DNA of 30,502 nucleotides from a virus. Positions 19,346-26,151 of the stretch are shown here, piece after piece (position 1 is the first letter of the stretch; the number at the start of each line of letters is the position of its first letter). Where the stretch lies: the IMG/VR virus record IMGVR_UViG_3300001450_000040, positions 4,037 to 34,538 of that record; one strand, written 5' to 3'. The notes under the pieces are model-generated. The model saw only the letters and a list, made by a program, of their open reading frames with translations. It did no database searches and was not told the DNA's origin. The translations under genes and the position numbers were made by a program.

Positions 19346-21763
19346 ATGAACGTATTTCTAAATTTAGACAGTTCTGATTTCTTACTCGAGTATATTTATA
19401 CAGATTCGGCAAGTCCAGAAATAATAAACACAACCAATGCACCTTTTTACTTGATGCAAAACGGTCACGATGGGAGTTCATTGTTGATGAATCAAGATGC
19501 TTATGGTGCGACCTCAAATAATACAAGAAGTCGTTCTGTTGTTCAAATTGATACACCATCAAAAGAATTTGCTCTTTTAACACCTAATAAATTAGGTGCA
19601 GTATATAATGACTACGATAGTAAATTAACAAGTACAGCTTCGTTACCAGTAACATATGCAGTTGGTAATACAGAAGGAATTCAATACGATACTGTTAGAT
19701 TACATTTTATTCAAGGATTTACCTTTAATGATTTTTTCTCTGGAATAAACATTGATATTAGTATCAAAGATAAAGCAGATAAAAAAATAAGTTTATTGAG
19801 TGCTATTTATAGAAGAGAAGATAATTTTGAAATAATGAATCCTAATCCGTTCTTATATTCGGGTAGACAATATTCATCTTATGTTGAATTTAAAATTCCA
19901 TCATTAAGATTCTTAATTAATAGTTACAAAGTTGATTATGTTCAAGGTGCGGATAGTGATATACTTGCATATAAAATTACAAACGGAGTAGGTTTTACTG
20001 ACAATACTCTATTAGATGTTAGTGCTGGTAAATTTTCAGATTTAAGAAAATTAGATAATCAAATTTATACTAAAAGAATTTCGGGTTCATCTACATCTAT
20101 ATCATCAAAAGATGATTTTGGTGATGTTGGAGTTTATGTTAATGAAAGCACAAGTGGAGATTTTATAGAATTTTATGGAACTTATAATGGTATCATATTT
20201 GGTGATTACATACAAAGTTTAAATAATAGTGGAATAGGTAATCATATTGCAGTACACAAATTGAGCATAACCGAACAATTACCTAATACGGTAGGAAGTT
20301 ATAATATTGTAGGTAGATATAATCCATTAACAAATGTGCCAAATTTAAGTGATAATACTTTCTTAGCAAATTTTACAACTGGAGATTACTGGGTAGCAAC
20401 AGAAACTGGATATTCTTCTCAGATAAATGCAAATGTAAAAAAAGGTAATTTTATTGTATATGACCCAAGTTTAGCATCGGCAATAAAAGTCACCGTTATT
20501 GATTCTTACGATATTCAAAATTATGCAAACATTTCTCAAATAATCAGAACAGGAGAACAAGAATTTATACAAGATAGTGATTTCGGAGAAGCAAATACAT
20601 TTAGACCGGTATTAAAATTCGGAGGTAGTGCATTATCTTATAAATTGAATTATACATTACAAATATTCAATACAACTACTAATTCTACTATTGAAAAATC
20701 AGGTTCATATGTTAGTTTCGAACCTCAAAAATATGGAAAAGAATTATTGAAATTGAATACTAGAGATAATATTCAAGTATTTAATGTGTTCAATAAAAAA
20801 CCAATAACAACAATAGTAAACACAAGTTCTGCAACTATTAGTAATGGCATAGAAAGTACAGATTTATATAGTAAAAACTTAACTGCATTCAAACAAGTTA
20901 AAAGTGTACATTCAGGAGTTACTGAAGTTAATATAGATTCGGAAGGTAAAATAACACCGAGTGTGAATCCAGATTCGGTAACAAATATACGAGGTCAAGG
21001 AACAGCAACCGTTTATATTTCACCCTTTGATACATTTTTACAGTTTTCATTATACGAACAAATTGAAGATAAATCTTTTAGAAGTATTGACTTGAATAAA
21101 GTAGGTACAATTTTTATGAATTTTACTAATAAGAAAGGTGAAATTATAAAAATAGAAAGTACAAAAAATAAAAATGTAGATGAATCAAAAGGTCAAGTTC
21201 TCTTTAGAATTAAATCTGATTTATACAATCAAGTTATAAATTCTGGAAATGATATATTTTTTATAACTTGTAAAGTTGGTAAAAATAGTCCAGAAAGTCC
21301 GCTATATACGGGTAGATATAAAGACTATGCAAAAATGATAGAAGATGAAATAGAATTATTAATAAATCAACAAAGGCAAGTGATAAGCGATTTGAATGAA
21401 AACGTATCAGATTTAGATAAAAGATTATTGATTTCAATAAAAGAAAACTTGGCTGCAAGTGCATCCAATGAAGAATTAGAAGCAAAGTTAATGAAAGTAA
21501 TAAAATCAAATCTTACTAAAAGCTCGACAAATAAAGAATTAGAAAGAAAATTATTAGAAGCATTATCATTAACTAAAATTACAAAAAAACCTGGTTCGAC
21601 AGCTAACGATAAAGCAATTGATGATAATTCAATGAATATAAAATCTAGTACATTTAATCCATATGGCCCAACAAGTATTAAAGGACCAACTAGTAGAATG
21701 CTCACACCGGTAACTGGACCGACAAGTAGAAGAGTTTCGGGACCAACTAGTAGAAATAGATAA
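19346..21763 (+). CDS. Structural tail protein with coiled coil and GPTSR-repeat basic C-terminus (unknown)
   Basis: The product is 805 aa. Residues 1-~640 are beta-rich, with the Asn/Ser/Thr-heavy composition of the neighbouring tail proteins. Residues ~655-750 are helical (IEDEIELLINQQRQVISDL) and contain an imperfect ~21-residue repeat (ENLAASASNEELEAKL, then SNLTKSSTNKELERKL). The last ~35 residues carry four GPTS units, three of them GPTSR (codons at 21665, 21683, 21716 and 21740), and end in RNR, giving a disordered, positively charged tail. No membrane segment or enzyme motif is seen. It is transcribed with the tail genes, starting 9 bases after the spanin-like gene. The position between the fibre and a tube-like protein suggests a baseplate or tail-tip role. 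The charged repeat tail might bind another virion protein or nucleic acid; that is a guess. Confidence 0.65.
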   Translation: MNVFLNLDSSDFLLEYIYTDSASPEIINTTNAPFYLMQNGHDGSSLLMNQDAYGATSNNTRSRSVVQIDTPSKEFALLTPNKLGAVYNDYDSKLTSTASLPVTYAVGNTEGIQYDTVRLHFIQGFTFNDFFSGINIDISIKDKADKKISLLSAIYRREDNFEIMNPNPFLYSGRQYSSYVEFKIPSLRFLINSYKVDYVQGADSDILAYKITNGVGFTDNTLLDVSAGKFSDLRKLDNQIYTKRISGSSTSISSKDDFGDVGVYVNESTSGDFIEFYGTYNGIIFGDYIQSLNNSGIGNHIAVHKLSITEQLPNTVGSYNIVGRYNPLTNVPNLSDNTFLANFTTGDYWVATETGYSSQINANVKKGNFIVYDPSLASAIKVTVIDSYDIQNYANISQIIRTGEQEFIQDSDFGEANTFRPVLKFGGSALSYKLNYTLQIFNTTTNSTIEKSGSYVSFEPQKYGKELLKLNTRDNIQVFNVFNKKPITTIVNTSSATISNGIESTDLYSKNLTAFKQVKSVHSGVTEVNIDSEGKITPSVNPDSVTNIRGQGTATVYISPFDTFLQFSLYEQIEDKSFRSIDLNKVGTIFMNFTNKKGEIIKIESTKNKNVDESKGQVLFRIKSDLYNQVINSGNDIFFITCKVGKNSPESPLYTGRYKDYAKMIEDEIELLINQQRQVISDLNENVSDLDKRLLISIKENLAASASNEELEAKLMKVIKSNLTKSSTNKELERKLLEALSLTKITKKPGSTANDKAIDDNSMNIKSSTFNPYGPTSIKGPTSRMLTPVTGPTSRRVSGPTSRNR
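21665..21754 (+). repeat. Tandem GPTS(R)-coding repeats
   Basis: Four copies of a GGnCCnACnAGT-type unit, three followed by AGA, encode GPTS, GPTSR, GPTSR and GPTSR at the extreme 3' end of the 805-aa gene. Spacers are 2, 6 and 3 codons. Codon choice varies between copies, so the protein repeat seems to be maintained. Confidence 0.8.
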
Positions 21764-21787
21764 GTTTATTAAAAAGTATTTAGTTAT

Positions 21788-22405
21788 ATGAGACACCTTG
21801 CAAGAAAAGATTTATTTTATATTGAATTTACTAAAAAGTTTATTCCAGATAAAATTGAAGAATTCTATAAACCATATGTAAAGAATATGCCAACTCAGTT
21901 GGAAAGTCCTAGAACTTTAGTAGAAAGTACTTTACAAGGTGTTACTATTCCTAGTTATCAATTTGACGGAGTTGAACAAGGTTTTGTTGATACTCTTAAT
22001 AAGAACGAAATAAAAACAACTTGGCGAAGTACTTTAAATGCACAAGATTTAACAGAAAAAAATCTTACGTTAACTTTTAAATTAATAAATGGATATGTAA
22101 ACTATTGGATTCTTTTAGATACTTTTTTCTTTCATTATGATATGAAAAATCCTGAAGCGTTTATTGGTGATATCACTTTAAGAATGTTAGATAATCAAGA
22201 AAACATAATGTTTAGTAGAGTATATCGAGATTGCATCTTAACAGGAATTAGTGATTTCGAACTTAGTTATTCTGAAAATATTCAGACATTTGAAACTTTC
22301 AACATTACTTTGCAATATAGTAAAGTTGAATCAACTTTTGCCAATCCAGGAAATCCCAATACATTTACCAGCAATCCCAGTAATTTTACAGGAAAGATAA
22401 CTTGA
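21788..22405 (+). CDS. Tail-tube-fold protein (tube or baseplate-tube junction), probable
   Basis: The product is 205 aa. The N-terminal part (FTKKFIPDKIEEFYKPYVKN) is helical. The core has the alternating hydrophobic pattern of a beta barrel. Near residues 125-180 the pattern ITLRMLDNQ, then MFSRVYRDCILTGISDFELS and QTFETFNITLQYSKVE matches the end of Hcp/gp19-type tube proteins, where a D.....Y.DC/N....G...LSY.....T.D.T..Y pattern is usual. The protein is close in size to T4 gp19 (about 163 aa), though somewhat longer, so it may be a tube protein or a gp48/gp54-like baseplate-tube junction protein. The C-terminal ~25 residues are Asn/Pro/Thr-rich and probably flexible. Its stop codon TGA forms the first three bases of the next promoter-like motif. 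No Shine-Dalgarno sequence precedes it. Confidence 0.55.
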   Translation: MRHLARKDLFYIEFTKKFIPDKIEEFYKPYVKNMPTQLESPRTLVESTLQGVTIPSYQFDGVEQGFVDTLNKNEIKTTWRSTLNAQDLTEKNLTLTFKLINGYVNYWILLDTFFFHYDMKNPEAFIGDITLRMLDNQENIMFSRVYRDCILTGISDFELSYSENIQTFETFNITLQYSKVESTFANPGNPNTFTSNPSNFTGKIT

Positions 22406-22412
22406 TTAAATA
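22403..22412 (+). promoter_or_regulatory. Putative late promoter element TGATTAAATA
   Basis: This exact motif copy overlaps the stop codon of the tube-like gene and ends 16 bp before the GTG start at 22429. It would drive the five-gene run that follows. Confidence 0.55.
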
Positions 22413-22428
22413 AAAAAAAGGATACTAA

Positions 22429-23457
22429 GTGAAGAAGTTTAAAAATATACGCAATCTGTTACCATTCGATACTTTGAATGAGGAAAAGAAAATGTCTTTA
22501 GGTAGGTATTTACAAGGTTTAAGAGATTTAGAAAGTGCGGCAAGGGATGAAAAGAATCCATTAGTTACAAGTAGAGCTACTAAAGAATATTATAATAGAG
22601 CTATGCAAATAGGTAATAAATCGAATCTTTTCGGTAATAAACTCAGGAGAAAGATAAACAAAATTAACAAAGAATTTGCTGTTTTGGGTAGAGGTAAAAA
22701 AACAAATATAATTGTTGCTGATAATATTGCGCTAATTCTAAAAGAAATTGAAAATCAAGAAAAATTAGGAATTTTTAATGAAAATGAATTTGCGGCAACA
22801 CTCGGTTCTGTTAATGGAATGGGTGCTGTTGAAATACCGGAAGTAGGTGGTAAATTAGGTAGTGGTGATGTGTTCGGTGGAACAGCTGATGATGGCGTTT
22901 CGGTTCAAGAACCAGAAAAGACTATTTCAATGAAAAAATTCAAAAAAGTTAAAGAAGATAAAAACATTTCAGAAAAGGAAATTTATATACCATTAAACGA
23001 TTTCGGAGACCCAGCTTCTTTAGTACAAATTTTAGCAACTGAATTATCAAAAGGAAATTCTGAAGACTTTTCATCTATCGTACCAGAATTAACTAAATTA
23101 GAAGTTAGTTACAACGGACTAGTAGATATAAAATCTTTAGATACTATTTCAAGAATATTAGATACTGATAAAAAAGTTCTAAAAAAGAAAATGGATAAAA
23201 TAATATCTAAGAATATTGAAGTATTAGAAAATTTACAAGTAGAATTGTTAATAAAAGTAATATCAGACCCAGAATCTTTAAACGAAGGAATAGTAGGTAG
23301 AGCATTGGGAGGTATAGCTGGTTTTGCATTAGGACCAAAAATTGGAAGAGCAATTGCAAGAGTTCTTGGTATAGAAAAAGGACCACTTTTTAATGTTCTT
23401 ACTTCAAGAATAGTTAGTGCGGCATTAGCTCAAGAATTGACAAAAAAATTATTTTAA
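22429..23457 (+). CDS. Candidate head-internal/prohead protein with targeting-like N-terminus and glycine-zipper C-terminus
   Basis: The product is 342 aa with a GTG start. An in-frame TAA lies immediately upstream, and AAGGA about 8 bases before the GTG is one of the few Shine-Dalgarno-like sequences here. Starting at the ATG at 22492 would remove the N-terminal peptide ending FDTLNE (residues 13-18), which resembles a capsid-targeting sequence cleaved after L-x-E. Residues 128-150 carry GMGAVEIPEVGGKLGSGDVF, recalling a GMG-V-P...GSGD motif I associate with small virion proteins of T4-like marine phages. Residues ~165-280 are helical and charged. After SLNE comes a hydrophobic Gly-rich segment (GIVGRALGGIAGFALGP, then KIGRAIARVLG) with GxxxG spacing that could insert in membranes. 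It could be an internal head, scaffold-related or pilot protein. The function is unproven. Confidence 0.6.
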   Translation: MKKFKNIRNLLPFDTLNEEKKMSLGRYLQGLRDLESAARDEKNPLVTSRATKEYYNRAMQIGNKSNLFGNKLRRKINKINKEFAVLGRGKKTNIIVADNIALILKEIENQEKLGIFNENEFAATLGSVNGMGAVEIPEVGGKLGSGDVFGGTADDGVSVQEPEKTISMKKFKKVKEDKNISEKEIYIPLNDFGDPASLVQILATELSKGNSEDFSSIVPELTKLEVSYNGLVDIKSLDTISRILDTDKKVLKKKMDKIISKNIEVLENLQVELLIKVISDPESLNEGIVGRALGGIAGFALGPKIGRAIARVLGIEKGPLFNVLTSRIVSAALAQELTKKLF

Positions 23458-23459
23458 TT

Positions 23460-23843
23460 ATGAAACCATTAAACGAATTCCTAAATGAATACAGAGACTA
23501 TGTTGGGGAAAGAAACATAGAAAGAAAAAAGGAACTTTTGTCTGCTGAAAGAACAATAAATGATAATAAACTTCTTAGTAAAAAACTTAAAGAAAAAGGA
23601 TATGTTGTTAGGGTTGATGGCCCTCTTTTTAGCAAAAGTGCAAGTGGTATGGACCGTATATCGGTTATTAACAAAGGAAAAGACATTTTCAGAATATTTC
23701 CACCAACGGTTCATAGCAAAGAATGGTCTATAATTTTGATGGAGGTAAAAAATGGATATATGTCGTATAAAAGGCAAAAAGACACTTATAATGAAAAAGG
23801 ATTATCTTCAGTAATAAACAGACTTATAAACTTATTAGAATAA
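23460..23843 (+). CDS. Small basic protein with capsid-targeting-like N-terminus; candidate internal protein
   Basis: The product is 127 aa and begins MKPLNEFLNEYRDY. The first ten residues match the layout of T4 internal-protein targeting peptides (MKTYQEFIAE type), with LNE at residues 8-10 fitting the (L/I)-x-E rule of the prohead protease. Mature residues are strongly basic (ERNIERKKELL, KKLKEKG, YKRQKDTY), as expected for a DNA-associated packaged protein. The central part (YVVRVDGPLFSKSASGMDRISVINKGKDIFRIFP) looks like a small alpha/beta domain with no recognised family. It starts 2 bases after the previous stop and is 10 bases before the next start, so it is cotranscribed with the 342-aa gene and the zincin. 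Packaging and any effect in the host are inferred. Confidence 0.6.
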   Translation: MKPLNEFLNEYRDYVGERNIERKKELLSAERTINDNKLLSKKLKEKGYVVRVDGPLFSKSASGMDRISVINKGKDIFRIFPPTVHSKEWSIILMEVKNGYMSYKRQKDTYNEKGLSSVINRLINLLE

Positions 23844-23853
23844 ATTAATTATA

Positions 23854-24375
23854 ATGCAATACTTATTTGAATTTTTTAAAGAGGATAAAAAGATTAAAAA
23901 ACACGAAAAACTTTTAATTGATTCTGTTATTGAATTTATGCAAGATAAATTAAAATTCAAACCTAATAGAATAACAGTAAAGAAAAAGTTTTCTGATACA
24001 CATATCGGTGATGTTGTACTTAGTGATGCATCTATAAATAAAGGTAAATTTACATTACATTTTAATCCAAATCAAGGTTATAGAATGATAATAGGTGCAT
24101 TGATACACGAATTAACACATGTTAAACAAATATCAAATGGTGAACTTAGACCATCCGAAGATTGGAAATCTGTCTTATGGAAAGATGATACAGAACTTTC
24201 AGTTAAAGATTATAAAAAAGCACAAAAAAACTACGATAACTATAAAAACCTTGCTTGGGAAAAGGAAGCATACGATAATCAAAACAATCTAAAAAACGAA
24301 TACATTTCTTCTAAGTATTTTAAAAATCTTAAAGGACAAGACGATACTTTAGATTTCATAATTGATAATATATGA
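23854..24375 (+). CDS. HExxH zinc metallopeptidase-like protein
   Basis: The product is 173 aa. Residues 82-91 (ALIHELTHVK) contain the zincin motif H85-E86-L-T-H89, with hydrophobic residues before it as usual for the active-site helix. Residues 135-140 (WEKEAY) look like the downstream glutamate motif of gluzincins, with E138 as probable third zinc ligand about 50 residues on. The spacing and the WExEAY pattern recall short SprT-like or M48-like phage and bacterial peptidases. The N-terminus MQYLFEFFKE resembles the targeting-like starts of its neighbours but lacks the Leu/Ile of the cleavage rule. There is no signal peptide, so it acts in the cytoplasm, in the prohead or after injection. 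Its last codons overlap the next gene by ATGA. The substrate is unknown; it could be a maturation protease accessory or a host-directed enzyme. Confidence 0.7.
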   Translation: MQYLFEFFKEDKKIKKHEKLLIDSVIEFMQDKLKFKPNRITVKKKFSDTHIGDVVLSDASINKGKFTLHFNPNQGYRMIIGALIHELTHVKQISNGELRPSEDWKSVLWKDDTELSVKDYKKAQKNYDNYKNLAWEKEAYDNQNNLKNEYISSKYFKNLKGQDDTLDFIIDNI

Positions 24376-24881
24376 AACAACTAAAACAAACAGACTTAAA
24401 AATTATAAGAGAAAAATGGTACAAGGAACAAAATGGTATTTGTCCTATACTTGGAAACTATTATGATATTTCGGAATTTTGTATAGACCATCAACATAAA
24501 CTTGTAAAAGAAGTTGCTGATGAAACAGGGAAAGGATTATGCAGAGGTGCAATTCAATTTCAAGCAAATGCATTAGAAGGAAAAATTACAAATTCATTCA
24601 ATAGATTAGGTTTAAGTAAACACATAGATATGATTACATTTCTTAGAAACCTTGCTGACTATTTAGAAAGTAATAAGATTCATACAGATGAAAAATTGAT
24701 ACACCCAAATGAAGCACCAAGAAAACCTATTTTAATGAAATCAAGTTACAATAAGTTAGTAAAAGAAATTAATGGTAAACAAAAAGTTCCTGAATTTAAA
24801 CAAAAGAAAGGTAACTTAACAGCACCATTAAAAAAACTATTTGAAAAATATAACATAGAACCACAATTTAAAAAGTCATGA
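24372..24881 (+). CDS. Recombination endonuclease VII-like (His-Me finger) nuclease lacking most zinc cysteines
   Basis: The product is 169 aa, near the 157 of T4 gp49. The T4 endonuclease VII landmarks are recognisable: D39-H40-x-H42 followed by K/L (T4 DHDHEL), N66-x-x-E69-G70 (T4 N62, E65, G66), and FNRLGL at 76-81 (T4 FNRSGL). The enzyme resolves branched DNA and Holliday junctions before packaging. The four zinc ligands of T4 (C23, C26, C58, C61) align with C24, L27, Q62 and A65, so only one remains, although other cysteines (C37, C57) are nearby. The catalytic residues are kept, so activity is plausible without the classical zinc site, or with a different one. It overlaps both neighbours by ATGA, suggesting translational coupling in the late cluster. 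A homing HNH role seems less likely because it is embedded in a compact operon. Confidence 0.8.
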   Translation: MKQLKQTDLKIIREKWYKEQNGICPILGNYYDISEFCIDHQHKLVKEVADETGKGLCRGAIQFQANALEGKITNSFNRLGLSKHIDMITFLRNLADYLESNKIHTDEKLIHPNEAPRKPILMKSSYNKLVKEINGKQKVPEFKQKKGNLTAPLKKLFEKYNIEPQFKKS

Positions 24882-25126
24882 AAAAACTATTTAGATATAT
24901 GTTTAGGTGGCAAATGAGCACACCTATATTAGCAATTATTCCTTTTATACTATCCAAGTATAACATTTCAAATTTCTGGATAACAGCTTTTATTGCTAAT
25001 GCAATAGGTTCTTTAATATTTTTTAAAGTAGATGAATATATCTTTTCTAAAGAAATGACAAGATTTCAAAGGTTAAGATTGAAAGTTCTCAAAAGAAAAA
25101 AGAAAAAACTAAAAATCAGGTTTTGA
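24878..25126 (+). CDS. Small two-helix membrane protein with basic C-terminus (unknown)
   Basis: The product is 82 aa. Residues ~12-28 (STPILAIIPFILSKY) and ~33-50 (FWITAFIANAIGSLIFF) are likely membrane segments, followed by VDEYIF and a strongly positive tail (RLRLKVLKRKKKKLKIRF). The RWQ-STP...IAN-IGSLIFF pattern seems familiar from small proteins in large T4-like phages, but I know no function. Two membrane helices plus a basic tail would fit a holin or antiholin, and its place near the end of a late cluster does not contradict that; this is speculation. It overlaps the nuclease gene by ATGA. Its 3' end overlaps the convergent guanylate-kinase-like gene by 18 bases. Confidence 0.6.
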   Translation: MKKLFRYMFRWQMSTPILAIIPFILSKYNISNFWITAFIANAIGSLIFFKVDEYIFSKEMTRFQRLRLKVLKRKKKKLKIRF

Positions 25127-25585
25127 TATTCGCAAATCGTAATCGTTAAAATTTTCAAACATTTCTTTATCGGCTTTTAATCTTCTATCAACTGAATCAG
25201 CATCGTTTCTATTTGATAATCTTATTTTTCGAATTCTTTCTTCAATATCTAAATAAATAATAAACGAATTCTTTCTATCTTTTTTTGCTAATTCTAATAT
25301 TGCCGGTGGTGTCATTATGAATATTTCAGCACTATTGAATTCCTTTAAAGATGTTCCATAAAACCATCCTCTGAATTCTTTATATTCGTATAGTTCTTGA
25401 TTTTTAATCATTGAACTAAATTTTTCAGAACTACAATAGTAATAATCTATTCCTTCAATTTCACCAACTCTTGGTTTTCTTGTTGTAAAAGAAACACTTG
25501 GATTAAATCCTTTCTCTACGAACTTATTTTTAAGATAATCCTTTCCAGAACCACCAGCACCTACGATTATGATTTTTTTGCCCAT
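25109..25585 (-). CDS. Guanylate kinase-family nucleotide kinase
   Basis: The product is 158 aa. A P-loop lies at residues 9-16 (GAGGSGKD). A GMP-binding signature follows at ~33-50 (SFTTRKPRVGEIEGIDYYY), matching the S.TTR.PR.GE..G.DYYF pattern of guanylate kinases. Near residues 115-150 comes IIYLDIEERIRKIRLSNR and RRLKADKEMF, the usual lid and R...D arrangement. Bacterial enzymes are about 200 aa and continue ~20-30 residues beyond DYDL; this one stops shortly after, so the C-terminal helix is missing. It would phosphorylate (d)GMP to (d)GDP for phage DNA synthesis in the cytoplasm. Gly at position 12 and Asp at position 16 of the P-loop differ from the common GPSGxGKST. It starts with a 1-base overlap (TAATG) with the upstream gene, so the two are cotranscribed on the minus strand. 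Confidence 0.8.
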   Translation of the reverse strand: MGKKIIIVGAGGSGKDYLKNKFVEKGFNPSVSFTTRKPRVGEIEGIDYYYCSSEKFSSMIKNQELYEYKEFRGWFYGTSLKEFNSAEIFIMTPPAILELAKKDRKNSFIIYLDIEERIRKIRLSNRNDADSVDRRLKADKEMFENFNDYDLRISKPDF

Positions 25586-25854
25586 TATTGAAAAACTACT
25601 TCTATTTCTAAATCTTTTAGTTTTAATTCAACCATTAAGATTGTTTCTTCTTTATTTACGAAATGACAAATAACTTTGTCTATCTTTACTCTTTCAGGAA
25701 CAACTATGATTTCTTCTAATAGATAATCAGTAACTACTATTTTGTAATCACTACGAACATATACATCTAAATCTTCTCTTTTAAAATTATAGGTATTGAC
25801 TAAACAGCGATATGTATCATGTTTTTTTGAATATTGAAAATTATTAAATTGCAT
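25585..25854 (-). CDS. Small Hsp20/alpha-crystallin-like protein, probable
   Basis: The product is 89 aa. The pattern matches the alpha-crystallin core: DTYRCLVNTYNFKREDLDVYV followed by YKIVV, EEIIVVPERVKIDKVICHF, KEETILMVELKL. This parallels the Hsp20 plan Y.l.v..pgf.kedi.V.v....L.I, then F.LPe.vd.dkI.A.y.ngvL.i.lp. A C-terminal IEV (residues 84-86) could be the I-x-I/V motif that drives oligomerisation. Small heat-shock proteins occur in T4-like cyanophages, where a chaperone role in virion assembly has been proposed. Differences are its short length and the absence of the GVL triad. It is the first gene of the minus-strand pair and is read away from the AT-rich region. The Hsp20 call is by eye and uncertain; otherwise it is a small beta-rich protein of unknown role. 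Confidence 0.5.
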   Translation of the reverse strand: MQFNNFQYSKKHDTYRCLVNTYNFKREDLDVYVRSDYKIVVTDYLLEEIIVVPERVKIDKVICHFVNKEETILMVELKLKDLEIEVVFQ

Positions 25855-25932
25855 TTGTTTTACTTTAAGTTCTTATGTATATTAAAGACAAATATCTATA
25901 TAAATCTTTCTTTACATATCTATTATTATTAA

Positions 25933-26007
25933 TATATTATCATTAATTTAATAATACTTATATGTATATTATCATTAGTTTAATAATACTTATATGTATA
26001 TTATAAT
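25933..26007. repeat. 32-bp tandem direct repeat, two full copies plus a partial third
   Basis: Copy 1 is 25933-25964 and copy 2 is 25965-25996; they differ by one base (A at 25946, G at 25978). Each begins TATATTATCATTA and ends ATAATACTTATATG. A third, degenerate copy starts at 25997 (TATATTAT) and fades out. The copies abut directly without spacer. Confidence 0.9.
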
Positions 26008-26116
26008 TAATAATATCTTTAATTAAACTAATATTAATAGATATTTTAGCATCTATATATTTTCCCCTGGAGAATTATACAATTATTAAATGCATAGCCA
26101 TCAGGTTTTATTTTAT

Positions 26117-26151
26117 TTTACCCTAACTATTTTTGATTTACCCCTCTATTT
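26117..26151. repeat. Imperfect direct repeat with C tracts
   Basis: TTTACCCTAACTATTT at 26117-26132 and TTTACCCCTCTATTT at 26137-26151 share the TTTACCCy..CTATTT frame and start 20 bp apart. The C runs stand out in the surrounding A/T sequence. Confidence 0.5.

Noticed and set aside
21367-21705. 112-aa minus-strand open frame
   Set aside because: It is antisense to the coiled coil and GPTSR tail of the 805-aa gene and has no independent support.
21766-21775. TTATTAAAAA before the gene at 21788 as another late promoter
   Set aside because: It matches only loosely and lies 12 bp from the ATG, closer than the other sites.
24372-24881. Free-standing homing HNH endonuclease
   Set aside because: The motif order matches endonuclease VII and the gene is embedded in a compact operon with ATGA overlaps on both sides.
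25933-26007. CRISPR array
   Set aside because: The repeats are adjacent without unique spacers, with only two full copies and no cas genes.
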